From contig NZ_CP126093.1 in the NCBI RefSeq assembly GCF_030123065.1, positions 2,608,001 to 2,672,000 on the forward strand: a DNA stretch of 64,000 bases. Reading direction: 5' to 3'. The notes under the pieces are model-generated. The model saw only the letters and a list, made by a program, of their open reading frames with translations, did not search any database and was not told where the DNA came from. The stretch's first letter is position 1; each line of letters begins with the position of its first letter. Below are positions 8,235 through 17,700 of this stretch, in pieces. Origin of the DNA: Neobacillus sp. DY30 (GTDB taxonomy: Bacteria > Bacillota > Bacilli > Bacillales > Cytobacillaceae). The translations under genes and the position numbers were made by a program.

Positions 8235-9443
8235 ATGAAAACTTCCTTATCACAGTTTATGCTTCGCACTGGCATATACAGCGGTTCAAATTCAAGGGCG
8301 ATGGTACCGAGCTTGTTTGCAGGACTGGGTGCAAAAAGAGTCGTCCTTTTAAGTGACCGTGGGCTGGAGGCCGCCGGTGTCGTCCAAAAGGTTGCCGAAA
8401 TTTTTAGCTTAACGGGACATGGCAGCGGGCCCCAGTTGGTTGGACAATTTCTAGATATCTCTCAGGATGCGGAAAGCCGTTGCATAAATGAGGCTGTCTC
8501 CTATGTCAAGGAAGTAGGCGGAGACGCCCTGCTGGCAGTTGGCGGAGGCAGTGTATTAGATACCGTAAAAGGGGTGAAATATGCACTTCATAAAGGTCTT
8601 GCGGATATAAAAGATGCCATTCCAGGCGGTCTGTTATATGAACAATTTCCAAAGGCAAACTTTATCCCAATTCCGCATATTGCGATACCGACAACTGCAG
8701 GAACAGGGTCAGAGGTTTCACCAATTGCAGTTATTTTTAATGAAGATATACAAATGAAAACAAATATTATCAACCCATTCATAAATGCAGATATGGCTAT
8801 CCTTGATCCTGATTTAACGGTTGGACTACCTCCATATATCACAGCCTTTACTGGCTTTGATGGCTTAACGCATGCAATTGAAGCACTGGCTTCGCCAACC
8901 GCAACAGCGCTTACAGATGCTTATGCCCTGCATGCGATTCGGTTAATTGAAAAAAATCTCCCAATCGCCGTGGCAGAAGGTACAAACTTAGCCGCCCGTA
9001 TGGATTTATTACAAGCAAGCCTAATGGGGATAACCGCTTTTAGTTTTGCCTTGAATGCGATTCCGGTACACAATATGGCACATGCCTATGGTGCATTATT
9101 CCGCATTCCACATGGCTTAGCCAATGCCGTCTTCCTGCCTGTTGTTATGGAAATGGTTCCTACACTATACATGCCAAAGGTAAAAGAGCTGGCTGAAGCA
9201 TTAGATGTTGAGGTAAAAGGTAATAGTGCTGAAGAGGCATTAGCGAAGGTTGTAGAAAAAATTCGTTTACTTCAGCAAAAGGTTGGTCTTCCTGCGGATT
9301 TCAAACAGTACAATATCTCAGAAGAAAATCTCACGCAAACAGTCCCAGCTGTCATGAAGGACCCGGCAGCACTTAGCTTCCCAATGCCAAAAGAATTAAT
9401 TGCAGCGATTGGCCAAAGAGTTGTCCCTCTTGGAGTAAAATAA
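8235..9443 (+). CDS. Iron-containing (group III) alcohol dehydrogenase
   Basis: 402 residues. The NAD-binding glycine motif GGGSVLDTVKG, the family signature TTAGTGSEVSP and the metal-binding region DGLTHAIEAL followed by HNMAHAYGALFRIPHG supply the expected Asp and three His ligands. It interconverts a primary alcohol and an aldehyde with NAD(P)(H). It is the last gene of the operon, 18 bp after the aldehyde dehydrogenase, and is followed by a clear terminator. Confidence 0.9.
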   Translation: MKTSLSQFMLRTGIYSGSNSRAMVPSLFAGLGAKRVVLLSDRGLEAAGVVQKVAEIFSLTGHGSGPQLVGQFLDISQDAESRCINEAVSYVKEVGGDALLAVGGGSVLDTVKGVKYALHKGLADIKDAIPGGLLYEQFPKANFIPIPHIAIPTTAGTGSEVSPIAVIFNEDIQMKTNIINPFINADMAILDPDLTVGLPPYITAFTGFDGLTHAIEALASPTATALTDAYALHAIRLIEKNLPIAVAEGTNLAARMDLLQASLMGITAFSFALNAIPVHNMAHAYGALFRIPHGLANAVFLPVVMEMVPTLYMPKVKELAEALDVEVKGNSAEEALAKVVEKIRLLQQKVGLPADFKQYNISEENLTQTVPAVMKDPAALSFPMPKELIAAIGQRVVPLGVK

Positions 9444-9450
9444 ATTAGTG

Positions 9451-9500
9451 ACCTAGCCGGCGAATGCACAATTCGTTGGCTAGGTTTATATTTTTTTTTT
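9451..9500 (+). terminator. Terminator of the acyl-CoA/R2lox operon
   Basis: ACCTAGCC (9451-9458) pairs with GGCTAGGT (9478-9485), with an inner CGAAT/ATTCG stem, followed by TTATATTTTTTTTTT. Confidence 0.9.
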
Positions 9501-9527
9501 GAATACTGTGAAAGAATCATATATAAT
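9499..9527 (+). promoter_or_regulatory. Sigma-A promoter of ppaC
   Basis: TTGAAT (9499-9504), 17-nt spacer, TATAAT (9522-9527), about 70 bp before ATG 9596. Confidence 0.8.
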
Positions 9528-9595
9528 TTTCGTTAGGGTCAAACTCGAGTAATGGAGCTTGTCTACATATATTAATACGATTAGGAGTTATCACA

Positions 9596-10531
9596 ATGGA
9601 AAAAGTACTTATTTTCGGCCACAAAAACCCTGATACAGATACGATTTGTTCTGCAATTGCCTACGCAGATTTGAAAAAACAACTTGGCATGGATGTAGAA
9701 CCAGTACGTTTGGGCAGTGTAAATGGTGAAACTCAATATGCGCTGGACACGTTCAAAGCAGAAGTACCACGCTTAGTTGAAAATGTAGCCTCTGAAGTAA
9801 ATTCAGTTATTTTAGTCGACCACAATGAGCGCCAGCAAAGTGCTAATGATATCGCAGACGTTCGTGTTTTAGAGGTAATCGATCACCACCGTATCGCTAA
9901 CTTTGAAACAAGTGATCCATTGTACTATCGTTGTGAGCCAGTAGGCTGTACAGCAACCATCTTAAATAAGATGTACAAAGAAAATGGCAAGGAAATCAAA
10001 AAGGAAATTGCCGGACTTATGTTATCAGCAATTATTTCAGATTCATTGCTGTTCAAATCCCCAACTTGCACACCAGAAGACGTTGCGGCTGCAAAAGAAT
10101 TAGCTGAAATTGCTGGTGTTGATGCAGAAACTTACGGACTTGAAATGCTAAAAGCTGGAGCAGATTTAAGTGACAAGAGCATTGAAGAGCTCATCACTTT
10201 AGATGCAAAAGAATTCGAAATGGGTTCAAGCAAGGTAGAAATCGCTCAAGTAAACGCAGTAGATACTGCTGAAGTTCTAGCTCGCCAAGCAGAGTTAGAA
10301 GCTGCAATCTCAAAAAATATCGAAGAAAAGAACTTAGACTTATTCTTATTTGTGGTTACAGATATCTTAACAAATGACTCTGTTGGTTTAGCACTAGGCA
10401 GTAAAACCAACGCAGTTGAAAAAGCATACAACGTTAGCTTAGAAAATAATACAGCAGTCCTAAAAGGCGTTGTTTCCCGTAAGAAACAAATCGTCCCAGT
10501 ACTGACTGATATTTTTAACCAAGGGGTTTAA
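9596..10531 (+). CDS. ppaC: Manganese-dependent inorganic pyrophosphatase (family II)
   Basis: 311 residues, the usual family II length. The DHH-superfamily motifs are complete: GHKNPDTDT near residue 8, VDHNE at about 75, and DHH in [10 protein letters not shown] at about 97. The C-terminal DHHA2 domain ends with [11 protein letters not shown]. It hydrolyses pyrophosphate in the cytoplasm and needs Mn2+ (or Co2+). It is monocistronic, with its own promoter and terminator. Confidence 0.97.
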   Translation: MEKVLIFGHKNPDTDTICSAIAYADLKKQLGMDVEPVRLGSVNGETQYALDTFKAEVPRLVENVASEVNSVILVDHNERQQSANDIADVRVLEVIDHHRIANFETSDPLYYRCEPVGCTATILNKMYKENGKEIKKEIAGLMLSAIISDSLLFKSPTCTPEDVAAAKELAEIAGVDAETYGLEMLKAGADLSDKSIEELITLDAKEFEMGSSKVEIAQVNAVDTAEVLARQAELEAAISKNIEEKNLDLFLFVVTDILTNDSVGLALGSKTNAVEKAYNVSLENNTAVLKGVVSRKKQIVPVLTDIFNQGV

Positions 10532-10540
10532 TAATAAAGG

Positions 10541-10575
10541 AACCGTTCTTATTTTATAGGAACGGTTTTTTTAGT
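10541..10575 (+). terminator. ppaC terminator
   Basis: AACCGTTC and GAACGGTT stem followed by TTTTTTAG. Confidence 0.9.
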
Positions 10576-10580
10576 TTTTA

Positions 10581-10765
10581 AGGCTGTGTTAAAGTAAACT
10601 ATTGATTTAAGAACCTGTTGATTTGTGCGGAAGGTGCGAGACTCCTGCAGGAGTACGGGACAGGGGAGACCCCGCAGGCGCATAAGCGCCGAGGAGGCTT
10701 CCCGAACCGCCTGCGGAAAGCGAAGCGCCTAGAGCACAAATCAACAGCCAAAATTAACACAGCCT
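10581..10765. repeat. 185-bp palindromic Bacillaceae repeat
   Basis: The outer arms AGGCTGTGTTAA (10581-10592) and TTAACACAGCCT (10754-10765) are perfect inverse complements. Inner arms TGTTGATTTGTGC and GCACAAATCAACA are also perfect, and the GC-rich centre (GACTCCTGCAGGAG, GACCCCGCAGGCGC, CCGAGGAGGC) contains further palindromes. The centre is much richer in GC than the surroundings. It has no coding capacity. I recognise this as a dispersed intergenic repeat type common in Bacillus genomes; whether it is mobile, an RNA gene or a recombination target is unknown to me. Confidence 0.85.
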
Positions 10766-10787
10766 ACTTAAATTCAAAACTATTACG

Positions 10788-10817
10788 TTGACTGTACAGT
10801 TTTGATTATGATAATAT
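10788..10817 (+). promoter_or_regulatory. Promoter with palindrome upstream of the MerR gene
   Basis: TTGACT (10788-10793) with TAATAT (10812-10817) at an 18-nt spacing, or GATAAT at 16. A perfect 10-bp palindrome ACTGTACAGT (10791-10800) overlaps the -35 box and may be the regulator's own operator. Confidence 0.5.
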
Positions 10818-10853
10818 TATATAATAATAGAAAGGGGTGAGTAAGTTGGGAAG

Positions 10854-11267
10854 TTGTATCGGATCGGCGAGTTAGCCAAACTAATGAACACCTCCAAAAG
10901 AACAATCGATTATTACACCCAAATAGGCTTACTAAACCCTATTCGGACGGACTCTAATTATCGATTGTATGGAGAAGACTGCATTAAAATTATCAATTTA
11001 ATTGAACATTATAAAAATCTTAATATGCCTCTCGAGGAGATTAAGTCTTCCATTGAGTTAATTAAGGCAGAAAACTGTCTTGATAAGCAAAAAGTGGAAA
11101 AGCATTTTGAACAGATTGGGATTTTAATGCGTCACCTTAAAGAAGAAATTGAAACAATTGAACCAATACTAGATAAATTAAACAGCAGTCAAAAGGAAAT
11201 CGTGAAAAACAAACTTTCTTCGCAAGGCGTACCTTTAGCCCAAACTTTATTATTATTACTAAGTTAA
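10854..11267 (+). CDS. MerR-family transcriptional regulator
   Basis: 137 residues from TTG 10854; an in-frame stop just upstream rules out an earlier start. The N-terminal winged helix is typical (MYRIGELAKLMNTSKRTIDYY, then GLLNP and SNYRLYGED). The rest is a dimerisation helix with no clear metal cysteines or drug-binding domain (one isolated Cys in AENCLDK). MerR proteins activate promoters with long spacers. It is 54 bp upstream of the CBS/CNNM gene and may regulate it, perhaps in response to Mg2+ or stress; that is inference. Confidence 0.85.
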   Translation: MYRIGELAKLMNTSKRTIDYYTQIGLLNPIRTDSNYRLYGEDCIKIINLIEHYKNLNMPLEEIKSSIELIKAENCLDKQKVEKHFEQIGILMRHLKEEIETIEPILDKLNSSQKEIVKNKLSSQGVPLAQTLLLLLS

Positions 11268-11291
11268 ACTTACAAAAACCAGGAGGTGTAT

Positions 11292-11316
11292 TCCTTACTT
11301 ATTATTTAAGTAAGGA
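11292..11316 (+). promoter_or_regulatory. Hairpin covering the Shine-Dalgarno of the CNNM/CBS gene
   Basis: TCCTTACTT (11292-11300) and AAGTAAGGA (11308-11316) form a perfect 9-bp stem with a 7-nt loop. The stem contains the proximal Shine-Dalgarno (AAGGAG, 11312-11317) for TTG 11322. A second, stronger AGGAGGTG (11281-11288) lies just before the hairpin and would be 9 nt from the start if the hairpin is looped out. Confidence 0.65.
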
Positions 11317-11321
11317 GACCA

Positions 11322-12632
11322 TTGACCATTATCAACTTGATTGTGATTGCAATTTTAATTGGCTTTACGGCATTCTTCGTGTCTTTCGAATTTGCCATCG
11401 TAAAAATCCGTAGTACACGAATTGATCAGCTCGTATCAGAAGGCAATAAAAAAGCAATTGCGGCTAAGAAAATTGTTTCAAATCTAGATGAATATTTATC
11501 TGCATGTCAATTAGGTATTACTGTTACTGCATTAGGTTTAGGTTGGCTGGGTGAACCAACCGTTGAACATTTATTACATCCATTGTTTACTCATTTAAAT
11601 ATTCCTGAATCTGCAGCAGGAATTCTGTCCTTTGTTATTGCTTTTGCGTCTGTAACCTTTTTGCACGTTGTAGTAGGTGAACTGGCGCCAAAAACGATTG
11701 CCATTAATAAAGCAGAGGCAGTTACGTTACTTTTTGCAAAACCGATGATACTTTTTTATAAAATCATGTATCCATTTATTAAAACATTAAATGGTTCTGC
11801 CCGCATTATTGTTGGAATCTTTGGTTTGAAGCCTGCTTCAGAACATGAAGATGCACACTCAGAGGAAGAACTTCAGTTAATTATCTCTGAAAGCTACAAA
11901 AGCGGTGAAATCAATCAGTCTGAATACAAATATGTAAACAATATCTTTGAATTTGACGATCGTATTGCAAAAGAAATTATGGTTCCGCGTACCGAAATCG
12001 TCGCTTTTGACAAATCACAAACATTAGAAGAATGTTTAGAAATTGTAAAGGCAGAAAATTATACAAGATACCCAGTAATTGATGGTGAAAAAGATAATAT
12101 TGTCGGAATGCTGAACATGAAGGAAGTTTTGACAGATTATATTAGCGGTAAAAACCTTGATACATCCATTGAAGAATATACCCGGCCGGTAATTCAAGTT
12201 ATCGAATCGATTGCCATCCATGATTTATTAGTTAAAATGCAAAAAGAACGTGTTCATATGGCAATTTTGATGGATGAATATGGCGGGACGGCAGGTTTAG
12301 TTACAGTTGAAGATATTCTTGAAGAAATCGTCGGGGAAATTCGAGATGAATTTGACGAAGACGAAGTTCCCGAAATCAACAAAATTAGTGAACATAAAAC
12401 AGTTGTGGACGGGAAAGTTTTAATCGACGAGGTAAACGATCTATTTGGACTGGACATTCATGATGATGAAATGGATACGATTGGCGGATGGATCCTTTCA
12501 GAGAAAATGGATGTAGTTGAAGGTGATAAAATTAACTATGGCGATTATGAATTTAGGGTACTTGAGATTGATGGGTACCATATTAAATTGTTAGAAATTG
12601 TAAAGTTAATGAAACAGGAATCTATAGCGTAA
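11322..12632 (+). CDS. CNNM/CBS-domain membrane protein (YhdP/MpfA-type, hemolysin family)
   Basis: 436 residues from TTG 11322. The N-terminal DUF21 domain has hydrophobic segments at about 1-25, 60-85, 95-120 and 130-150, with the conserved GELAPKTIAI. A CBS pair spans about 215-335 (MVPRTEIVAF, MDEYGGTAGLVTVEDILEEIVGE) and a CorC/HlyC-type C-terminal domain follows. In B. subtilis related proteins such as MpfA export Mg2+; despite the old name there is no good evidence for haemolysis. A strong terminator follows. The leader hairpin suggests translational control. Confidence 0.9.
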   Translation: MTIINLIVIAILIGFTAFFVSFEFAIVKIRSTRIDQLVSEGNKKAIAAKKIVSNLDEYLSACQLGITVTALGLGWLGEPTVEHLLHPLFTHLNIPESAAGILSFVIAFASVTFLHVVVGELAPKTIAINKAEAVTLLFAKPMILFYKIMYPFIKTLNGSARIIVGIFGLKPASEHEDAHSEEELQLIISESYKSGEINQSEYKYVNNIFEFDDRIAKEIMVPRTEIVAFDKSQTLEECLEIVKAENYTRYPVIDGEKDNIVGMLNMKEVLTDYISGKNLDTSIEEYTRPVIQVIESIAIHDLLVKMQKERVHMAILMDEYGGTAGLVTVEDILEEIVGEIRDEFDEDEVPEINKISEHKTVVDGKVLIDEVNDLFGLDIHDDEMDTIGGWILSEKMDVVEGDKINYGDYEFRVLEIDGYHIKLLEIVKLMKQESIA

Positions 12633-12637
12633 ACATT

Positions 12638-12674
12638 CCCCCCTCTTGTTATAAAGCAAGAGGGGGTTTTTTTG
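12638..12674 (+). terminator. Terminator of the CNNM/CBS gene
   Basis: CCCCCTCTTG and CAAGAGGGGG stem followed by TTTTTTT. The 194 bp after it, up to the CopC gene, holds no gene that I can see; GTTCG and CGAAC arms near 12695 and 12725 form a weak inverted repeat. Confidence 0.92.
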
Positions 12675-12868
12675 TTTGTAAAATCATAAAATGTTCGAAA
12701 AATAGTGAATGTGGTTGGCATTTGTCGAACGAATAATAAAGGGGTTTAGGAGATTTTTACTTAATATATAGTGTAATAGATTCTATCTAAAGTACTAGTT
12801 TTGAGGGCCGATTGTACTATTAATATTTTTTATGGAATAGTATTTAGAAAATGCAAAGGAGGATTATC

Positions 12869-13459
12869 TTGAAAAAATTCAGCTTGTTAGTTTTGTGTAT
12901 TTTGGTTTTGATCCCTTCTATGGTTTCTGCTCATACCCATATTGCGGTATCTAACCCGTCCGAGGGACAGATAGTAACGGATGAATTAAAAGAAATCACT
13001 CTAACCTTTGATGGGAACTTAGAAAAGTTAAGCTCAATGAAAGTAGTAAAGAATGGAACAGAGTTAACAGGTCTACGGGTACAAATTGAAGCAGAAAAAA
13101 TGTTTGGAATCATACCGGAGCCTTTAGAAAATGGAGACTACGTCATTCAATGGAATATAGCTGGGGAAGATGGCCATCCGATCACAGGTGAAATAAACTT
13201 TACTGTTCAAAAAGAAGATAAGAGTGATGATCAAATTACAACAGTACCTGACCAGGGGCAAGATTCATCAGGCGTAAATGAAGATAGCAAGACTACTACA
13301 GATGGTAGTGATGAGAGTAAAGAAGTAAGCAGCCAAAATCAGAATATTAGTTCAGAAGAAAATAGCAAATCCAATAACACCACGATCATAACCGCTATTG
13401 GTTTCGTGATTATTTTAGGGGTTGGACTGCTGCTTTTAAGGAAGAAACCATTACTATGA
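12869..13459 (+). CDS. CopC-domain copper-binding protein with C-terminal membrane anchor
   Basis: 196 residues from TTG 12869, chosen because AAGGAGG lies 8 nt upstream; an in-frame ATG at 12851 sits before that site. A signal peptide ends in MVSA with predicted cleavage before His22 (A-HTHIAVS). A mature N-terminal His is the first ligand of the CopC Cu(II) site, and the conserved EDGHP motif supplies the Asp and His partners. An acidic Ser/Asn/Gln-rich linker (about 120-170) leads to one transmembrane segment and a KK tail. It would hold Cu(II) outside the membrane and pass it to the CopD-like protein, whose gene overlaps it by 4 bp. Confidence 0.9.
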   Translation: MKKFSLLVLCILVLIPSMVSAHTHIAVSNPSEGQIVTDELKEITLTFDGNLEKLSSMKVVKNGTELTGLRVQIEAEKMFGIIPEPLENGDYVIQWNIAGEDGHPITGEINFTVQKEDKSDDQITTVPDQGQDSSGVNEDSKTTTDGSDESKEVSSQNQNISSEENSKSNNTTIITAIGFVIILGVGLLLLRKKPLL

Positions 13460-14544
13460 ACCTATTCACTCCTATTGCGGATTTTGGTAATTACCTGTTT
13501 TTTTGCCTGTTAGTAGGATATGTTGTTTTACAATTTGTACCACAATCAAAAAAACCTACTATACAATTTCCCAAATCATTATTGCTTATATGTACTCTGG
13601 GAATTATTATTTTTACATTTGTACCAGTTTTAGTGTTAATTAGGTTTTTTGATGATACAGCAGGGTTTGCACAAGCTGCTGCCTCGGTTATACTAACTAC
13701 CCAAGTCGGGCAAGGATGGCTGTTTATCACAGTGTTTGCCATTTTCTTATGGTTAACTTTTTATTTAGAGCGCTCTAAATATATTCAAGGATTCTGGATT
13801 GTTTTGATGATGATCGCAATTGGTTATAGCAGTCATGTCTCATCTCAATCGTTTGTGGTGGGAATATTCTCTCATACCACACACTTTCTTATGGTAACCA
13901 TCTGGGTCGGTGTTCTGTTTCATGTCTCGTGGTTTTCTAGAGACAAACAACATTGGTCAGAGTTTTTACAATGGTTTACGCCCCTGGCCATCGTATGTAT
14001 AATCAATATTTTTGCTTCAGGGTTTGTTATTATGTTCACCATTGAAAAGCCTGCAGAATATCTTGATGGCTGGGCAACACCTTACGGCAGAATGTTATTG
14101 TTAAAACATATTAGTATCATTCCTATTATTCTTTTCGCTGTCATAAATGGCATTCTTTCTAGGAAAGCCTCTACCTTCTCTGATTATGAACCTCGTAAAT
14201 GGCTAAAATCTGAAAGTTTAATTCTGCTGCTAGTTTTCTACTTTACAGCTGTATTGGGCACATTATCACCTCCTTATGAAATGCCGCCAGCTGCTCAAAC
14301 AGTTGAAACGCCAACATGGGTTGAATGGCTTTTTGCAAAAGATATTCTTTTACCAATAGAAGTCGACATTGCTCCCACGTTTTTAACTGTCTTGTTGATT
14401 AGCGTTGCCTTACTTTTTCTATTGCTCATTATAATCAGTTACAAAAAAATGAGCCCAGTATTTGCAACCCTATTTGGCGGCTGTTTCATTCTCACTTTAT
14501 ACTTAGGTTTAATTTTTTCATGCGCACTCTATCCAGTTATATGA
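13456..14544 (+). CDS. CopD-family copper transport membrane protein
   Basis: 362 residues, overlapping the CopC gene (ATGA). About eight or nine hydrophobic segments are spread along the chain. His, Met and Trp residues cluster in the central segments (YSSHVSSQSFVVGIFSHTTHFLMVTIWVGVLFHVSW), as in CopD and the membrane part of B. subtilis YcnJ. The separate CopC and CopD genes here together match the fused YcnJ, which takes up copper. It may supply copper to the large multicopper oxidase downstream, although a terminator separates them. Confidence 0.88.
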   Translation: MNLFTPIADFGNYLFFCLLVGYVVLQFVPQSKKPTIQFPKSLLLICTLGIIIFTFVPVLVLIRFFDDTAGFAQAAASVILTTQVGQGWLFITVFAIFLWLTFYLERSKYIQGFWIVLMMIAIGYSSHVSSQSFVVGIFSHTTHFLMVTIWVGVLFHVSWFSRDKQHWSEFLQWFTPLAIVCIINIFASGFVIMFTIEKPAEYLDGWATPYGRMLLLKHISIIPIILFAVINGILSRKASTFSDYEPRKWLKSESLILLLVFYFTAVLGTLSPPYEMPPAAQTVETPTWVEWLFAKDILLPIEVDIAPTFLTVLLISVALLFLLLIIISYKKMSPVFATLFGGCFILTLYLGLIFSCALYPVI

Positions 14545-14575
14545 GCAATGGAAGCGCATTGCTCTCTTTTTTTAC
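14543..14575 (+). terminator. copC-copD terminator
   Basis: GAGCAATG (14543-14550) and CATTGCTC (14557-14564), followed by a T-rich tail. Confidence 0.88.
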
Positions 14576-14704
14576 TATATTTGTAGTATAAAAGACGGAG
14601 GGTGCGAAAGAAGTAATATTAAATTTGACCCAGTCATAACATTTTATTGCACCAGGGAACTATTGCATACATACTACTGGGAAAAAACGAAAGGGGTACA
14701 AAGG

Positions 14705-17700
14705 TTGCAAAAGAAGTCTTATTTCTTATTGGTTAGTTTCCTTATCTTATTTTCAATTGTATCTCTTACAGTCGTTTTTCTTGTTCATTCCTCAGAATTG
14801 AAACATGCCCTTGCAATGGATAAAGCAAGACCTTTGACCGTTGTACAGAATAACGAAAAACTTTCTTCAAGTGGAAAAAATATAGTTAAAACAGCGAATA
14901 GAACCCAAAGCATTAAATCGCAAACCAATGGTACTACTTCGTCTATTGATGATTCGAACGAAGCGATTATCCAAACGAAAGCAGCACAGACCAAGACTGC
15001 CTCTGTGTCCTTGGCCAGTTTAGACATGCCTAATGAAAAATGCCTAAAGGGTGCAAGTGTTCGCAATTTTACCATTACAGCTTTCCAGATAGATATGGTT
15101 TACAACAAGTTTGGAGATCACGACCCCAAAGCAAAAATATATGCCTTAAAAGAAGATGAAGAAAGAATACGATCAGCGGTCGCTGAAAACCCTGGGATAC
15201 CAGTAAAAGAAATTCAACCGTTGGCACTCCGTGCGAATAAAGGTGATTGCATTCAAGTTACTTTTAGTAATCAATTAAGTGAGAAGGCCTCCATCCATAT
15301 TGAAGGTGTGGGATATGATGTGAGGGGGTCAGATGGCACACAAGCTGGATATAATCCAGATTCCACTGCCGCACCATACACTGAAATTAAATACACATGG
15401 AATGCGGTGGACGAAGGAACCTTCTTTTTTTACAATGGTTCAGACCTGACTTACTTTACTGATCCTTCTGGCGGAAAGGGAACAATGGGTGATGGTCTAT
15501 TTGGAGCACTTATTGTTGAACCAAAAGATGCAACCTGGACCGACCCGGTAACCGGTGAAGAGTTAACGAGCGGATTATACGCTGATATCCATTTACCGGA
15601 TCAACCAGATTTTCGAGAGTATACTTTGTTTTTCCATGACGGTATTAGCGCACAATTTGGTACACCGCCGCCTCCTGGAACACCAGAAGAGGAAGAACCA
15701 CACGAAGAGGGACCACATGAAGAGGGACCACATGCAGAAGATCCTAACGAAAAAGAACTATATGCTGTTAACTACAGAGCAGAACCGATGGATGAACGTT
15801 TGAAAAATGCAATGGGGGAAGACGGAAAAGATCCGACCATGTTTTATTCATCTTGGGTTTTTGGCGATCCAGCAACACCAATTACGAAATCATATGTTGG
15901 TGACCCTGTTAGATACCGTGTAATCGGGGCCAACAGTGATGAGAATCATGTATTTCATCTCCATGGACACAGGTGGAAAAGTGATACGAAGAAAACAAAC
16001 ACTGTGGACTCGGATACATTGAATATCGGAGATACTCAAACGGCTGAATTAGCATTTGGTGCAGGATATGACAAGGACAATACTGGTGCACCAGGAGATT
16101 ATTTATGGCATTGTCATTTGTTCCCGCATTATATAGAAGGTATGTGGGGATTGATGAGGGTCTATGATAAAGCCCAGCCGGACTTGCTGCCATTACCCGA
16201 TAGAAAAGCACCAACTAGTCCTACGGAACAGAATCCCGGTTTCCCCAATTATATACCAGGGAAATTAGGCAAACGTGCCCCGAAACCGCCAGACCCAGAA
16301 TTACGTCCGGCCACGGAACCAGAAAAAGCAGCATTAGGTGCTTTAGTACCTGGAGCACCAAATTTTGACCGCTGTCCAAAGGATGCGCCAATTCGGAAAT
16401 ATGACATTGTCGGTATTCAAACTGAAATTATCTACAATAATGAAGGCGATCGAGATAAAGAAGGACGAATGTATGTCCTAGCAGAAGACGAACAAAAAGT
16501 GTTAAGCGGGGAATTAAGACCACGTCCACTTGCGATTCGTGCAAATCAGGGGGATTGTGTAGAGGTTACATTAGAAAACCATCTCTTTAATGCAAAGGAA
16601 CCAAATGCATTATCGATACACATCCATTTTGTAGCTTATGATCCGCTGGGTTCTGACGGAACTTCAGTCGGATGGAATTATAATCAGGGTACAGAAACAG
16701 GAGAGAAAATCCGCTATCGATGGTATGCAGATGAGGAAGGATCCATCTTGTTCCACGATCATATGTCTGCTGGTGAAAAAGGATTCCATGGAACCTTTGG
16801 TACTTTGATTGTTGAACCAAAGGGCTCAAGATGGCTGGACCCGAAGACAGGTAAGGAAATCAGGTCTGGTACGGAAGCCATGATTGTTCACCCGGAAAAT
16901 GAAGATTTCCGTGAACAAGTTCTCATTTATCATGATTTTGCTAGACTTTGGGATAAAAATGGCAGCCTGCTTCCATTGGAGACGGATCCTTCAAATATCC
17001 TGCATGCGCATGGGTATGCAGCCGTGAATTATTCCAATGCCCCCTTTTTCAGAAGAAATCATGCAGACCCTGCTTATGTGTTTAGCTCATGGGTACACGG
17101 AGATCCGCAAACGCCAATTATTCAAAGCTATCCTGGAGATCCGATTAAAATTCGTTTAATCCAAGGGGCACATGAAACTCAGCATAATTTTAATGTCCAT
17201 GGGTTGAGCTGGAAGCGTGAATCTGGAGTAGAGGATTCAGAACTAACGTCGACGCAAACCATTGGTATGTCTGAACAATTTACAATGGACATTCAACCGA
17301 ACCCTGTAGGGGTTAAACAACGTGACTATTTATGGTCATCACAGCCCATTGAAGATTTGTGGAGCGGATTATGGGGCTTTGTTAGAGTATGGGGTGAAAA
17401 AACACCGCTTCTGCAAAAACTCCCTGATCGCCCGCAGCTGACAGCAGCGGTTGTACCTTGGAAGGTAAATCAGATGAAAAAAAATGGTAAACAGCCGCCA
17501 AAGGCTCTATCACCTGGAAACCCTTGTCTGCCAGGTGCTATGGTAAGAAAATTTGAGATTACTGCATTTATGAAAGACATTGTTTATAACAAATATGGTG
17601 ATCATGATCCTTTTGGAATCATGTTCTCTCTTACAAAAGATTATTTAGATATTAAAAATGGTAAGAAAGCAACTGAACCGCTAGTTATTCGGGCAAATGA

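Noticed and set aside
10581..10765. Palindromic repeat considered as an insertion sequence
   Set aside because: No transposase and no target duplication were visible; 185 bp could only be a non-autonomous element, which I cannot show.
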